Source of the DNA: Lepturacanthus savala
Taxonomy: Eukaryota > Chordata > Actinopteri > Scombriformes > Trichiuridae
Length of the DNA: 64,000 nucleotides
NCBI GenBank assembly: GCA_030544235.1
Contig: CM060464.1
Coordinates: 37,303,884-37,367,883, forward strand
Reading direction: 5' to 3'
This document shows, one piece after another, positions 8,534 to 19,487 of this stretch. The notes beneath the pieces were generated by a model. The model saw nothing but the letters and a program-made list of their open reading frames with translations, had not been told where the DNA came from and did no database searches. How positions within the stretch are numbered: the stretch's first letter is position 1; every line of letters begins with the position of its first letter. Both the position numbers and the translations under genes were made by a program.

Positions 8534-11057
8534 ATTGAGCCAGCCAGGAGGAAGTGACAGGGCCGGACGGCCGCAGGCACCGGTTGGAGGCCAGGACCCC
8601 AGGGGCCCACATATCCACCAAGAACAGGTGAGATACCAATTTCTTTTTTCTTTTTCCAAATTTATGGGGATCCAACCTCCACCTGGTCCAGTGGTCAGAA
8701 GGTTCTGATAAACTATCCTAAAAAAACCTGGCATTAAAAAGAATATTAAATGTGTATATGAGCAATAACAGCTGGTAATCGGATCCAAACATTGAATGAT
8801 TGATATTACATGTGAAAGTATGATGATTGTGGGATGGATAAACTTGAGAGATGCATATTTAATCTGTTAATTTGTGTATGGATTATTATGTCACTCGTGT
8901 CTTGGAGCACTGATATATGTGATGGCTGAATATGTGAAAAGTGAGAGAAGAATTGATCAGGCAGTCAGTATTAGTTGGGATGAGAATCGTGCAGAAAGTG
9001 GTTAAAAATAACCGTATATGTTTGTATTTCTTAACCTCTGAAGTTCTAAACTGATTTTTTCTCATTTTTTAGCACAACCTCTCTTTAAAGTATTGTAAAG
9101 GCAAGATAGAATTTCAGCTAGTTGCTATAAATAGATGGTATGTGCCGCTGTACACTTTGACTGCTGGTAGAGTTTGTTGTGATACTGCTAAACTCACTGT
9201 GGTCTCAAATTTTATGAGATGCCGTTTGTTTGTGTACCATAAAGCAGCAAAAAGTGACAGTAGAATTATGATCTGATAATTAATGTGCTTTGTTTAATGT
9301 ATCTTTAATATATGTATTTGGTAATTAACGTACTTTGTGGTTGAGCTCTGTTTAATGAGTGCAACATGTTACATGATTAAAACAGTACTGTTTAAGGTTA
9401 AAAAGTACCGCCTGAGGTGATAGCCACTTTTGCCTATCGAGGGAGTGGTCCTAGGCAGGAAAAAGGAGTAGATAGTACCGCCTGAGGTGAGAAGCCACTT
9501 TGCCTATCGAGGGAGTGGTCCTAGGCTGGGAAAAAGGAGTAAAACGGGTTCTGTCTGAGGTGAGAAGCCACTTTTGCCTTTTGCGGAGTGGTCCTAGACA
9601 AGAGCAAAATACTGTAGGTACAGTAAACCGGTAAAAAAGGCCTGTGTAAATATATGTATAACCGTAAAATAAAAACATTATAACCATATTATGTACGTAA
9701 AATATTATCATTAAAAGTGTTGTTGTTAAAAAATCATGCATGTGCGTAAACATAAGTAAGAAAAATAAAAATAACTATCTTCGAAGTGTAAATAAAGTAC
9801 ATTAAAAATTGTCGATAAAAGCGATTAAAGTGTTGTGTGTGTGCGTAAAGTAAATATTGTCATAATATTGTCAACTAAGTGTAACTGTTAAAATATAAAT
9901 TAAAACAATAAAATAGGTTAGGGAAGGGGATTAGGCCCCCCCAAACCTAGCCTATAACAGGCGGCGGTGGGACTGCAAAGTTCCGAGGGCACGTTAAAGA
10001 CTTGTTATAGTGCTGGGGAGAGGACTGAAGGCCCCCGTGTCTAATGAAGTGTGAATGGACACACTACCGTGGTACCGTCTAGTCGGCATGTTTGTCGCAT
10101 GTAGGTATGTGGGCAACACGTGGTACGTGGGTGACAGCCCACACCTAGCAGAGAGCCTCAGTCACCTGTGCCCAAGGAAAAGGGGCAGGTGGGCTGTGGT
10201 TCGTCTGTGAACAGGCAAGGTGGGTGAAAACGGTCAAAGTTTCCGTACCCATAGCCAAGTGGGACGGGGAGTAGACCGTCGGTTCGCAACCGGGTGGCTG
10301 ATAACCACCACGGGGTCCTGTTACATGGACTGCGGATCGCTATCGACTGGGTCACCTGCCGGTCGGGTCGCAGAGGGCATTAAGACCATGTTGATGGCCG
10401 CCGCGCTCGGCTCAATGTACAGTCAGGCCACTACAAGCCAAAACCGAATGAGGAAGTAGGCGAGTAGTGCTTTTGTGATCAGTGTTTTTGAAAAGAAAAC
10501 ACTGGGAAGCAAAAGGAGAAGGTCTCTCGATCCAGGGGAGCCTGGGCAGAGGATCTCTACGGAAAGGGATCCAGCCTGGAGCTGCGCCCCAGGAGGGGGA
10601 GGCTCAAAGGGTCTAAGCGAAAATTGAGATTAAAATAAAAAGTAAGTAAGTATTAAAAGTACAATTGTTAAAAATATAAATTAACACAGTAAAACAACCC
10701 AAGTTATTGTTAAAACATATTTTCATTAAAAGTACAAGCTGTAAAAAAGTACAAACTAACACAATAACAAATGTTTTGGATTGTTGGTAAAGTACATTGG
10801 TAAAAATTTAATTGTCAAAATATAAACCAACACAACGAAGTAATCATTATAAAAGTATATCCGGCACATAAAGTATTAAATTCGTTAAAATTTTTATCAT
10901 TACTAAAAATTGTGATTAGTGTGCGCAAAATCAGTCCTGTATTGACCAAGGCTGAGGCAGTAGGGAGGAGAAGCTCAGGTAAAAATTACAAATTGAATAA
11001 TTAACTAATTAAGTAACCACAAAACTATGAAGGGTCGCTGTAGACAACCATAGGACA
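8534..11057 (+). other. Long untranslated leader of the ERV
   Basis: About 2.5 kb lies between the 5' LTR-like segment and gag. It contains a plausible splice donor (AACAG/GTGAGA near 8625), three structured repeats (9405-9605), A-rich G-poor blocks at about 9640-9950 and 10620-11050 with recurring TTAAAAATATAAATTAACAC-like motifs, and a GC-rich block between them. A short open frame (10220-10459, 79 codons) lies in the GC-rich block and has no recognisable domain. No TGG-type primer-binding site follows the LTR directly. Confidence 0.6.
9405..9605 (+). repeat. Three tandem ~70-nt structured repeats in the ERV leader
   Basis: Repeats begin near 9405, 9475 and 9546. Each contains CTGAGGTGA, then AGCCACTTT, then GAGTGGTCCTAG. 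In each unit CCACT can pair with AGTGG to form a hairpin whose loop is about TTTGCCTATCGAGGG. Both sides of the stem survive in all three units while the loop varies more. Location between the LTR and gag fits RNA packaging, dimerisation or nuclear export elements; the actual role is unknown. Confidence 0.75.
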
Positions 11058-11750
11058 ATGGGAGCCAGCAAAAGCAAACAAACAAATGAAGTAACGCCTG
11101 CAAAGTTGATCATCATCACTCATCCAACCAACAGGCGAAAAATTCAAAAATGCATGAGAAAATGGCATCAAATGACATCGGGCCAAAACCGATGGCCCCT
11201 TGAAGGTAGCTTTGATCCTAGTCGGTGCGATAAAGTGGAGGAAGAGCTAAGAAATAAAGATAAAAAATATGAAATAACACAATTAAAGAAAAAACAGAAA
11301 AATGCGGAGCAAAGAGATATCCTGCAATATTTCAGGCTGGAAGCCAGCCGAAGCCCAACAATGCATAGAGACATAGACCTCAGACCACCTCCGTACAACC
11401 CAGGTAGAGTGGGGCAATTTCTCATGGCAGATGAGGATGAAGCGGATGGGAGAATCACAGGAAGGATAAGGATAGAGGTAAAAGAAGTAGGTAGGGGAAC
11501 AGACCCAGAACAATGTGACAAAGGACAAGGTGCGGGCCCCTCAACATCACAAACACATTCAGATGGGAAAACACCTAAAAAGGCACTATGTAAGAGTACG
11601 AATGGAAAAAGAAGGGAAAAAAGAAGGAGGAGGGATGAGGAAGAAGAATGGCAGTACAAAAACTTGCTAAAGTGTACCCCATATCCCAAATCTCCACCAT
11701 CAAAACACTCGGAAACAGAAAAATGGGGGCCAGTCACCAACACTGTCTGA
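11058..11750 (+). pseudogene. gag: ERV gag, matrix region
   Basis: A 230-codon frame starts MGASKSK, with glycine at position 2 and downstream serine and lysine as in N-myristoylated retroviral matrix proteins that bind the plasma membrane. RPPPYNPG at about residue 109 is a PPxY late-domain motif, which recruits NEDD4-family ligases for budding. The C-terminal half is basic (KRREKRRRRDEEEE). The frame closes at 11750, and an acidic Ser/Asp/Glu-rich stretch follows in another frame to a TAG at 11968-11970, so gag is broken here. The ATG at 11058 was chosen for the MG context and the length of the frame. Confidence 0.8.
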
Positions 11751-11970
11751 TGCTGAGTGCCGTAACTCAGATGAGGACAAGGGGGCAGAGGAGAGTAAAG
11801 ATCTTTCAGTTTACCTTGAATCAAAGCAGGTGAGCGACGCAGATGAGAGCGAGGACATAGAGTCGGATAGCGGGGATTCAAGCAGGAGTAGACCACATTC
11901 CCGTGAGTATGCAGCATCAACCTCGCCAAATAAAGCCAAGTCCTCACAGGTGCTAGATGTAAACTTGTAG

Positions 11971-12630
11971 GTGGAAAATGAAACCCCAAGCCAAGGGTTG
12001 AGGTTGCGAAGCGGAGCAGTGGTGAGACGCCCGTCTCCAATGCTCCCACCCCATGAAAAAATGTGCCCTCTACTAACCAAAGGACCCAGAAACACCTACC
12101 GGTATGTGCCTTGGGCGTTCATGGAAATGATAACACTTGCAGGCAAATTAACCCCATTAACAGATGGAGCTAACAAATGGATCGAGAAGCTTGAGGAGAT
12201 CACCGGAGGGATTAAGCTGGCAGGTGGTGACGTCAAAGCGTTGTTGATGAAGACAGCGGGACAGGCAGCCACCATAGAGATATTCGAAACCGCCGGATAC
12301 TCAGGAATGATAACCTCGCACAACTTTGATGGTGTGTCCTTCGACAAGATGCGGACTAACGTATGGAAGGCCCTGAGAGATAAGTACCCATCACGCATGG
12401 ATCCGGCCAAATTGGAGAGAGAGTGTTTAAAAGACAGTGATAGTCCGTCACAGTTTTTATGTGATTATCAGAAAATGTGGAAAAATGAGACTGGGAGTGA
12501 ATGGAATGACAATGAGTCAACTAGAGCTTTGTTCATGTTATATGTAAAAAAATGCCATGCCAAAAGAGGTGCAAGCCAAGCTAAATGGGGTAGTGGGACT
12601 GATGAAAATGGATTGGCCTGTATTCTCTGA
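11971..12630 (+). pseudogene. gag: ERV gag, capsid region
   Basis: The segment encodes a helical domain around YRYVPWAFMEMITLAGKL and FLCDYQKMWKNETGSEW. The second motif lies where the major homology-like region and C-terminal capsid domain of gammaretroviruses sit. It would assemble the viral core. An in-frame TAG precedes it at 11968-11970, and at an A7 run near 12547-12553 the frame passes to the one that continues at 12557. It is part of the same gag gene as the matrix and nucleocapsid segments. Confidence 0.75.
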
Positions 12631-13282
12631 ACATATAATTCATTATGTAAATGCACACAGAGCTGAAAAACAGGCCCTGGATGACCAGAGCAAGATGCTG
12701 GCTACTAAATTGACCCAGCTGCAAATAGGTGAGCTGGCAAAGCAGAAGAAAGGAGAAAAGCCTAAACACCAAGCGTCAGTAAGTGTGGCGGCTCCGGAAA
12801 CAGAGGGAGGACATGCGGAAGGAGGGGTAACACAAGCACCCATGATTACACCCGCAATGTCTCAACCTCCTGTTCAACAAACAATGCCTGCTGTGCCTCC
12901 TGTTTTTCCTATAGCACCACCCGTAGGCCCAATCCATGTGCACCTCAACCAAGGAGGAGGTATCCAGCCACCCATGGCCGGAAAAGGACGTGGTGGCCCA
13001 CCCATAAGGGGGAAATGGAGGAGGCCCCAAGGATCGCAACAATCCAGAGGACCTCCACCAGGGCAGTATCAACAGCCACCACGGACAGCCCCAACAACAT
13101 CTCAATATCAGCCGAGACTGCAGTGCTGGGGATGCGGGCAGACGGGACACATGCAGTGGGAGTGCCCGACCAACCCATGGACAGGACCTCAGAATCCCGA
13201 CTCAGGACCCTACGGCCCGGAAACAGGTCCCGGCCCACAGAACAATGGACCATGGATGGGACCAGCAGCGTATTGGCCATAG
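12557..13282 (+). pseudogene. gag: ERV gag, capsid end and nucleocapsid (CCHC zinc knuckle)
   Basis: After a capsid C-terminus (MPKEVQAKLNG) comes a Gln/Lys-rich helix, then a proline- and glycine-rich linker with many PP and QP pairs. The zinc knuckle CWGCGQTGHMQWEC (C-x2-C-x4-H-x4-C) follows near 13122-13163. The knuckle binds genomic RNA during packaging. A single knuckle is usual for gammaretroviruses. The tail is Pro/Gly/Asn-rich and ends with a TAG at 13280-13282, just before the protease frame. Confidence 0.8.
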
Positions 13283-13309
13283 GGATGCCCAGAGAAACCT
13301 GAAGGGGAG

Positions 13310-13672
13310 GTGATGTTACCCATACTAACAAAACGCCCACACACTGAACCCACAATAAATGTAACTCTGTACAATCATCATCATCATCAGTTCATGATAG
13401 ACACAGGAGCCACCTACTCCTGTATAGGAAAAGACGGAGCCCACCTCCCCCTCTCAGCTTCAAAGATTCGAACAGTAGGTTTCTCTGGGAAAACACAAAT
13501 AGTACCTATGACTAAGCTGGTTCCGTTACAAATAGGAAACAAGATAATTTACACATCACTGTTGTATTCGGCACATACGTACACCTATTAACCTCCTGGG
13601 AAGAGATGTGTTATGCAAATTAAACGCCAAGATCAAATGTACACCGGATGGTATCTACTTTGACGTATAACA
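13310..13672 (+). pseudogene. pro: ERV protease (retropepsin-like), frame-broken
   Basis: The frame contains FMIDTGATYSCIG, with the catalytic DTGA triad of retroviral aspartic proteases near 13397-13408. The C-terminal LLGRD motif lies in another frame at about 13597-13611, after a stop at 13589-13591. The enzyme would act as a dimer to cut Gag-Pol. The start given is the first codon of the open frame; a true start is not expected, because protease is normally made by readthrough or frameshift from gag. Confidence 0.8.
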
Positions 13673-13690
13673 GATGATCAGTCCAGTGAC

Positions 13691-14386
13691 ATGTTTGTAC
13701 CCATGATGCCTCTAACAACTCCCACAGAGTCTCCACAGATATTAACCACAGACCCAGAAGCTCAAGTATTCTGGATGAAGCTGACAACACCGAACTCTTT
13801 CCTGTACCATGAATGGGAAGCGTGGAGACCACTGGTAATGATTCACTATGACATGGCTAAAGAGCCAACACTCCCACTTCATTGCACCATGTTCTATGAC
13901 AAAGATCAGTCTCAGGAAGATTATGAGAAATGTTGGGATAAAAATGTTAACAACAGAACTGCTGTCATCCAGTATGAAGACATCATAGTGGGACCGCAAG
14001 GAGCAGCAGTAGCGGTAAAGATACAGGACGATGTCAAAGACTGGTTCCAAGTTCCCAACTCAACACCTCATGTCACTCTTTTGATTGCAGATGATTATGA
14101 GTCACACGACTTAGGACCCATGATAAAAGCTGCAAGACAAATCAAAGAATGGACTCCCACAGACTGTCAGCAAGTCAGCTTTTCTTCAGATGGACTGTTT
14201 TTCAAAATCACCTGCACACATGCTGATGAAGCTATAGCAGAAAGAGTTAAATTACATAGGGAAAGAGCTAGGCAAATTCTAATAGCTACAGAACACCTAG
14301 CACTATTGGAACAAGTCCCCTCACAGTTATGGTCACAACTGAACAGAAACAACACAACAGAAATTTCATGTAAAACTAGGAATTAG
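13691..14386 (+). pseudogene. ERV Pol region between protease and RT, 2H phosphoesterase-like candidate
   Basis: A 231-codon open frame sits between protease and RT. Two H-x-T motifs stand out: LPLHCTMFYD (His 64, Thr 66; codon at 13880) and STPHVTLLIAD (His 127, Thr 129; codon at 14069), each inside a hydrophobic strand-like segment. Paired H-x-[ST] motifs about 60-90 residues apart define the 2H phosphoesterase superfamily (LigT, AKAP7 and CNP-like enzymes), which cleave 2'-5' or cyclic phosphodiesters. The predicted alternation of strands and helices also fits. In most retroviruses RT follows protease closely. The frame is open throughout, although it closes just before the RT frame. The assignment rests on motifs only. 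Confidence 0.5.
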
Positions 14387-15356
14387 GTTACCTTATCAAA
14401 GACAATACCCCCTTAGACAGAAGGCTATTGAAGGTATAAATCCCATCATAACAGGACTCGTGGAAGCAGGAGTCCTAATAAAATCACAAAGTGCATGTAA
14501 CACTCCAATCTTTCCCATAAAAAAGCCAAATGGTGACGATTATAGGTTAGTGCATGATTTAAGGTCAATTAATGCTATTGTAGCTGAAGAAGCACCTGTT
14601 GTTCCTGACCCACACACATTGTTATCTAACATACCACCAGACACCAAGTGGTACACGGTGATAGATCTGTGCTCAGCATTTTTCAGTGTTCCAGTTCACC
14701 CTGATTCTCAATATTTATTTGCCTTTACTTATAAAGGCCAACAGTTCACGTACACTCGCCTTCCACAAGGGTTTGTACACTCTCCCTCCATCTTTAATCG
14801 TGTTCTAGCAAAGGATCTTACTCATTTGGACATACAGTGAAATACACTCATGTATGTGGATGACATTTTGATATGTTCTAACTCCAAGGAACAGTGTGAA
14901 AAAGATTCTATCACTGTATTGAAGGCCCTGGCAGAAGGTGGACATAAAGTAAGTAAGAAAAAGCTACAATTCTGTCAGAAGTCGGTAGAGTATTTGGGCA
15001 GACAGCTATGTGGGGACAAAAGACATATTGCTCCCTCCCAGTTGGAAGCCATCAGTAAAATGCCAAAACCTCAAAATGTTGGTCACATGTTGTCTTTTCT
15101 CGGAATGGCAGGCTATAGCAGACCCTGGGTTTGTGATTACGCTCTCAAAACAGCCCCATTAAGGGCCTTGATCCGCACAGCAGGACAAGGACAACAGTCA
15201 GCCCGGCTGCAGTGGACAGACGAGGCAGAGGGGGCGTTTCAGCTGCTGAAAAAAGATCTCCAAACTGCCCTGGCATTGGCCAATCCAGACTACAGCAAAC
15301 CATTCCATCTACAGTATATGTGGCAGAGAAGCAAGGGTACGCATGTGCAGTGTTGA
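14387..15356 (+). pseudogene. pol: ERV reverse transcriptase (broken)
   Basis: The frame shows the standard RT order: VLIKSQSACNTPIFPIKKP, DYRLVHDLRSINAIV, YTVIDLCSAFFSVPVHP (first catalytic Asp), FTYTRLPQGFVHSPSIF, then MYVDDILICS (catalytic YVDD near 14853-14864), the thumb-side YLGRQL, and SFLGMAGYSR. This polymerase copies viral RNA into DNA. A TGA at 14838-14840 interrupts it just before YVDD, and near 15315 the reading changes frame. The N-terminus overlaps a frame change from the preceding region at about 14365. Confidence 0.88.
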
Positions 15357-16240
15357 TGCAACAAACGCCAACAGGTAAACAACCAATTTCTTATTATAGT
15401 ACAAAGTTAGACAGTGTGGAGGAAGGGCTGCCACCCTGCTACCAGGGGCTAGCAGCAGCCGCCTTTGCATATAAAAAGGCCTCAGTGATTACTATGGGCC
15501 ATCCTGTATTCTTATACACCTCACATCAACTGCATGCAATGCTCACAAGCCCACGGTTTGTGATAACCCAAGCTCGACGAACAGGTTATGAGATCCTACT
15601 TTCAGGACCAGACCTGACGGTACAGAGATGTACCACAATAAATCCGGCCACAAGAGTGGTATTGCCAACGGAAGGTGTGCCTCATGACTGTCTTAAAGAG
15701 ACAGACACCTTCATGAAAGTGCGGGATGATTTATACAATCATCCAATTCCGTCCGACCTGACCTTGTTCGTAGATGGTTCATGTGTCAGGGGTGAGACGG
15801 GGAACAGGGCAGGGTTTGGAATAGTCCAACTCAATCCAGATGGCACTTTCACCAAAATTCAATCAGTAAGTTTGGATCAGCCCTGTTCCGCCCAATTAGC
15901 TGAAATTAAAGCATTAACAGCAGCATGCAAATTAGCAGCTAATAAAAAAGCAACCATCTACACTGACAGTAGATATGGCTATGGGGTATGTCACATAAAC
16001 GCAAATATTTGGAAACAAAGAGGATTTGTTCGTACTGATGGTACCCCAGTAGCACATGGACAAGCAGTAATTGAACTTATACAGGCTATGCAACTTCCAA
16101 CCACACTAGCCATAGTTTAATGTGCAGCACATCAAAATAGCACTTCGCCAATTGCTGTAGGAAATAACTTGGCAGATGAGGCAGCAAAGGAAGCAACAGG
16201 CCAGGTAGTACAAGGACCAATTCTGTTTGAAGAAGATTGT
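15212..16240 (+). pseudogene. pol: ERV RT connection and RNase H domain (broken)
   Basis: From about 15320 this frame carries the connection region (GYACAVLMQQTPTGKQPISYYS) and then RNase H: LTLFVDGSC with the first catalytic Asp, SAQLAEIKAL with the Glu, and ATIYTDSRYGYG with the next Asp. The C-terminal HQ and NNLADEAAKEA segment follows a TAA at 16118-16120 and supplies the last Asp. RNase H removes the RNA strand during reverse transcription. The stop separates it from the integrase, which lies in the same frame. Confidence 0.85.
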
Positions 16241-17206
16241 GCACCTATAACAAACCTTGCATCTCTGATTGAAGCACAGAATAAGGTTCCGGAGGCAGAA
16301 AAACACCTGTGGGTCCAAAGGGGAGCTGTTCGGACTTCGCACCCCCACAACGGATTGTGGCGGAGTTGTCGGGGACATTTTGTTCTACCTATATCGCTGT
16401 TGCCCATTGCTATTAAGAAACTGCATGAACCTGATCATTGTTCCAGGGCACAGGTTGTGAGGAAATTACAAGCGGTGTGGTGGTCCCCATATATGACACC
16501 TATGGTTGATAGAGAACTTGCTCTTTGTCCCCATTGTCCGAAATTTAATGTGCCTAAAATGTTCACTCAACCTTTGGCTCACATTCCCATGCCAGATGGT
16601 CCGTTCCGACATCTGGTCATGGATTATGTAGACATGATTAATCGGGTGCAAGGTAAAAGGTATATGCTTGTGGTCGTTTGCAGGTTCAGCAGGTGGATCG
16701 AGGCATGTCCCACCACTAGTGCCGATCACAAAGCCGCGGCAAAGTTCCTTTGTAAAGAAGTTTTTCCCAGGTTTGGAATGCCAGACACTATTTCATCTGA
16801 TAATGGTCCACTCTTTGTCTCAAGAGTAATACAGGAAATGTTCAAAATCCTAGGGATCAAGCAGAAATATGGGTGTGTTTATCACCCACAGTCTCAGGCT
16901 TCTGTTGAACGCGCTAATGGCATTTTGAAGACCAAAATAGCTAAGATTATGGCTGATTGTGATGGTAAACTGACATGGGTAGACGCATTGCCCCTAGCTT
17001 TAATGGCCATGCGGTCGCAAACTAACCGACTAACCCATCTAACCCCTCATGAAATGCTCACAGGAAGACCCATGCCCCTCCCACAAACCAGAGGACCTCT
17101 GGAGGGGCCAGCTATCGCACAACTAGAACGTGAGTTGGGTGAATATCTGCCTGCTTTAACTCAAATCCACAGACTTGTGTTTCAACAGGTAAACTGCTGG
17201 GTGTGA
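16169..17206 (+). pseudogene. pol: ERV integrase (longest undamaged pol segment)
   Basis: The 345-codon frame has the N-terminal zinc-binding His-His-Cys-Cys set (HEPDHC, then CPHCPKF), the core with catalytic residues at VMDYVD (Asp), ISSDNGPLF (Asp) and ASVERANG (Glu, D,D-35-E spacing), and a C-terminal region beginning PHEMLTGRPMP. Integrase inserts viral DNA into the host genome. The frame is open, but it is separated from RNase H by a stop and its own C-terminal tail appears to continue in another frame from 17205. The listed start is an internal methionine; the mature enzyme is normally cut from Pol. Confidence 0.88.
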
Positions 17207-17459
17207 TGAGCCTCCTGCTGATGCAACTGGTTCTGCAGGCCGGGCGCGGTCTGAGGAGGCTCCAACGACTGCTGACGAACACCATTCACAACACACACAG
17301 AGCTCTGATGGTGCTGTGGCAGGCACATCACATCGCTCAACACCTGCATGCCCGTCACCACTTCCTACACAAGCTGAAACGCCGGGCTCCTACGGCCCGC
17401 AGGCGTTTGTATACCCACCCACGCCGGGGCGGGACTGGCTTTCCTCTGATTCAGATTAG
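17205..17459 (+). pseudogene. pol: ERV Pol C-terminal tail overlapping env
   Basis: A frame different from integrase and from env reads DEPPADATGSAGRARSEEAP and continues Pro/Ser/Thr-rich to RDWLSSDSD, closing at TAG 17457-17459. Composition and position match the flexible tail after the integrase of gamma-like Pol proteins. It overlaps the first 85 codons of env, so this DNA was probably read in two frames. The frame change from integrase at about 17190 may be a mutation. Confidence 0.55.
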
Positions 17460-19104
17460 TTGCATGATGATGTTAACCCTTTGCGTATTAACAACGGGGG
17501 AAATCTTAGTATTAACTACACCTAATCCTAACATAGCTACCACACAAAACACATTAGATACATGTGCCTTGGCAATGATTACACTAGCTACTAACAAGGG
17601 GATAGTAGACAGTGAAAATGGGAAAATCAAACATATAATGCATGTCAAAGCAGATATATATGATTATGTACTGACAGAAGAAATAGGAACTGAGTCAGTG
17701 GGTAAGCATTGGCTGGGGTATCCTCAAAGCACGGACTGTCGTGAGGAAGGGACGGTGACCATTCAGGTAAAATGTAACAACACAAAGTGTCAAAATGAAC
17801 AAACAGGACAGGTAATGACGAAAAGAGAAGCCAAAACTAAAGTAAGATTAATGAATAGAAGAGAGAAAAGAGATTTGGACAAATTAAGAACATCACATTG
17901 GGAAACAAATATGTTTCAACAATGGATACAGTATTCGGCAAAATCTATGTTTGAAGCAAAAAAACAGAAAAAACGAGACTGTATTGCCTGTTACAATGCT
18001 AAAAAACTACCGCAGTTTAGGTCATTACCAGGAAGTCAGATAGGGGGCTGTCCAGATATTTCCAGGTGTTTTCCCCTCTGTACTATGCACATGGCAGGAG
18101 GCTTTCCGGGTTGGAGTAAAGATAAAAAGGTTTGCCCAAGAATACTGTCACATGACAATTATGAGGAAATAGGAGTAGCGCCCCCTGTGGTGCACAAACC
18201 TGATAATATTGTTTTTCCGTTCTGCATAGTACGAGGAAAAGAATTGGAAAAGGTCGCTCGGAGAACATCAGCAGTAATGACGGATGCGGAGGAATTGGTG
18301 AAATGCAGCAACATAACCTGGTACCCAAAACTCCCTGAGGGAAATACCACCGGAATCATCAAATGGTGTGAGACCAGCCCAAAAGCTCGAATTCAATGTA
18401 CACAAATAGTACCAAACGGGGGACATGTAATTTATGAAAGAAACTCATCTCAGATAGCCCAATACAGATTATTAGATCTGGGAAGTGGAACAAAGCCACT
18501 GGGGGATATTTTTTGGACATGCGAGGCAAATGTCACCATGATACCACATTTACCAGCAAATTGGACGGGCATATGCGCCCCAGTAATGTTAACAGGACAA
18601 CTATCTTTAATCACACAGAAAGAAGATACAAATCAAACACACCCCAGAATTAAGAGAAGTACCAATAAAGCTCACAATTGGGAATGGGACTGGAAAGCCT
18701 CAGACGAAATTTATATCACCTGGGATCAAATCCCTTTGGGTGTACCTGAGGACCAAACTGCTTTAGCATCGGCCTGGATAATATCAGGAAGGGGATTAGG
18801 ACTTATCCCAGTTGCAGGACAGTTCAGTAATGCCCAATATATAGCTCGTAATAGTCGCTGGGTAAATCTCTTATGGTACAATCAACAAAGATTTATGAAC
18901 TTCACTATAAAAGGGGTGTCGTTAATTCAGGAACAACTGCATGCTACATCAATGATGACCTTACAAAACAGATTCGTCATAGAGTCACGCATGGCAGGGG
19001 ATCAAGGAATTTGTGACGAAATTGGGGAAGAATGTTGCACGTTAATCCCAATGCACACTGGTACTAATGGTAGTTTGACTGGAGTCTTAAAGGAAATGAA
19101 ATGA
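17206..19104 (+). pseudogene. env: ERV envelope: long leader, SU and most of TM
   Basis: An open frame of about 632 codons starts at ATG 17206, next to the integrase stop. An Arg/His-rich leader of ~80 residues precedes a hydrophobic signal segment (MMMLTLCVLTTGEILVLTT). The SU part has the CIAC (CXXC) motif near 17971-17982 and several N-x-[ST] sites. A basic R-x-K-R cleavage site follows near 18651. The TM part carries an LQNR heptad region and the CX6CC motif near 19012-19041. CXXC plus CX6CC is the hallmark of gamma-type, covalently linked SU-TM. The frame ends early at TGA 19102-19104, before the membrane anchor, so the product would not be membrane-anchored by TM. Confidence 0.88.
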
Positions 19105-19294
19105 CTACGGGAAGAACATGTAAGGAATTCTAATTGGAACACATTAAAAGCTTCTGGGACTGGTTGGGAAAATTGGATTGTTGAATTATTTAAAAATGGC
19201 CGGGATGGTACTGGGAGGAATTATACTGGTGGTGTTACTGGTGGTCTGCTGTGTCATACCCTTGCTCCGTGTTCTGATATCACGTGTTTTTTAA
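19105..19294 (+). pseudogene. env: ERV env remnant: TM ectodomain end and membrane anchor, out of frame
   Basis: After the premature stop the env reading continues briefly (NSNWNTLKASG, GWENWIVELF). A separate frame at 19196-19294 then encodes a 32-residue very hydrophobic segment (GGIILVVLLVVCCVIPLL), as expected for the membrane-spanning anchor. The stop and the change of frame both disable this copy of env. Confidence 0.7.
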
Positions 19295-19487
19295 AGCATA
19301 ACAGGACAGTTTCCAGTAATACAAATGCAATTTGAACCAGAAACAGAAAAACGCATAGACTTACGAGAATGGAAGGTAGGCAGATAGGGATACAATGGTC
19401 ACTGCCCACTTCCCACAAGGTACGTATTGTAAATATTGTAAAATAATGTAATTAGAGAAATCGGTAGATAATCATATATAATGCTGT

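Noticed and set aside
10220..10459. Leader protein gene of the ERV
   Set aside because: 79 codons with an ATG, but no signal, domain or conservation evidence; kept as a note within the leader.
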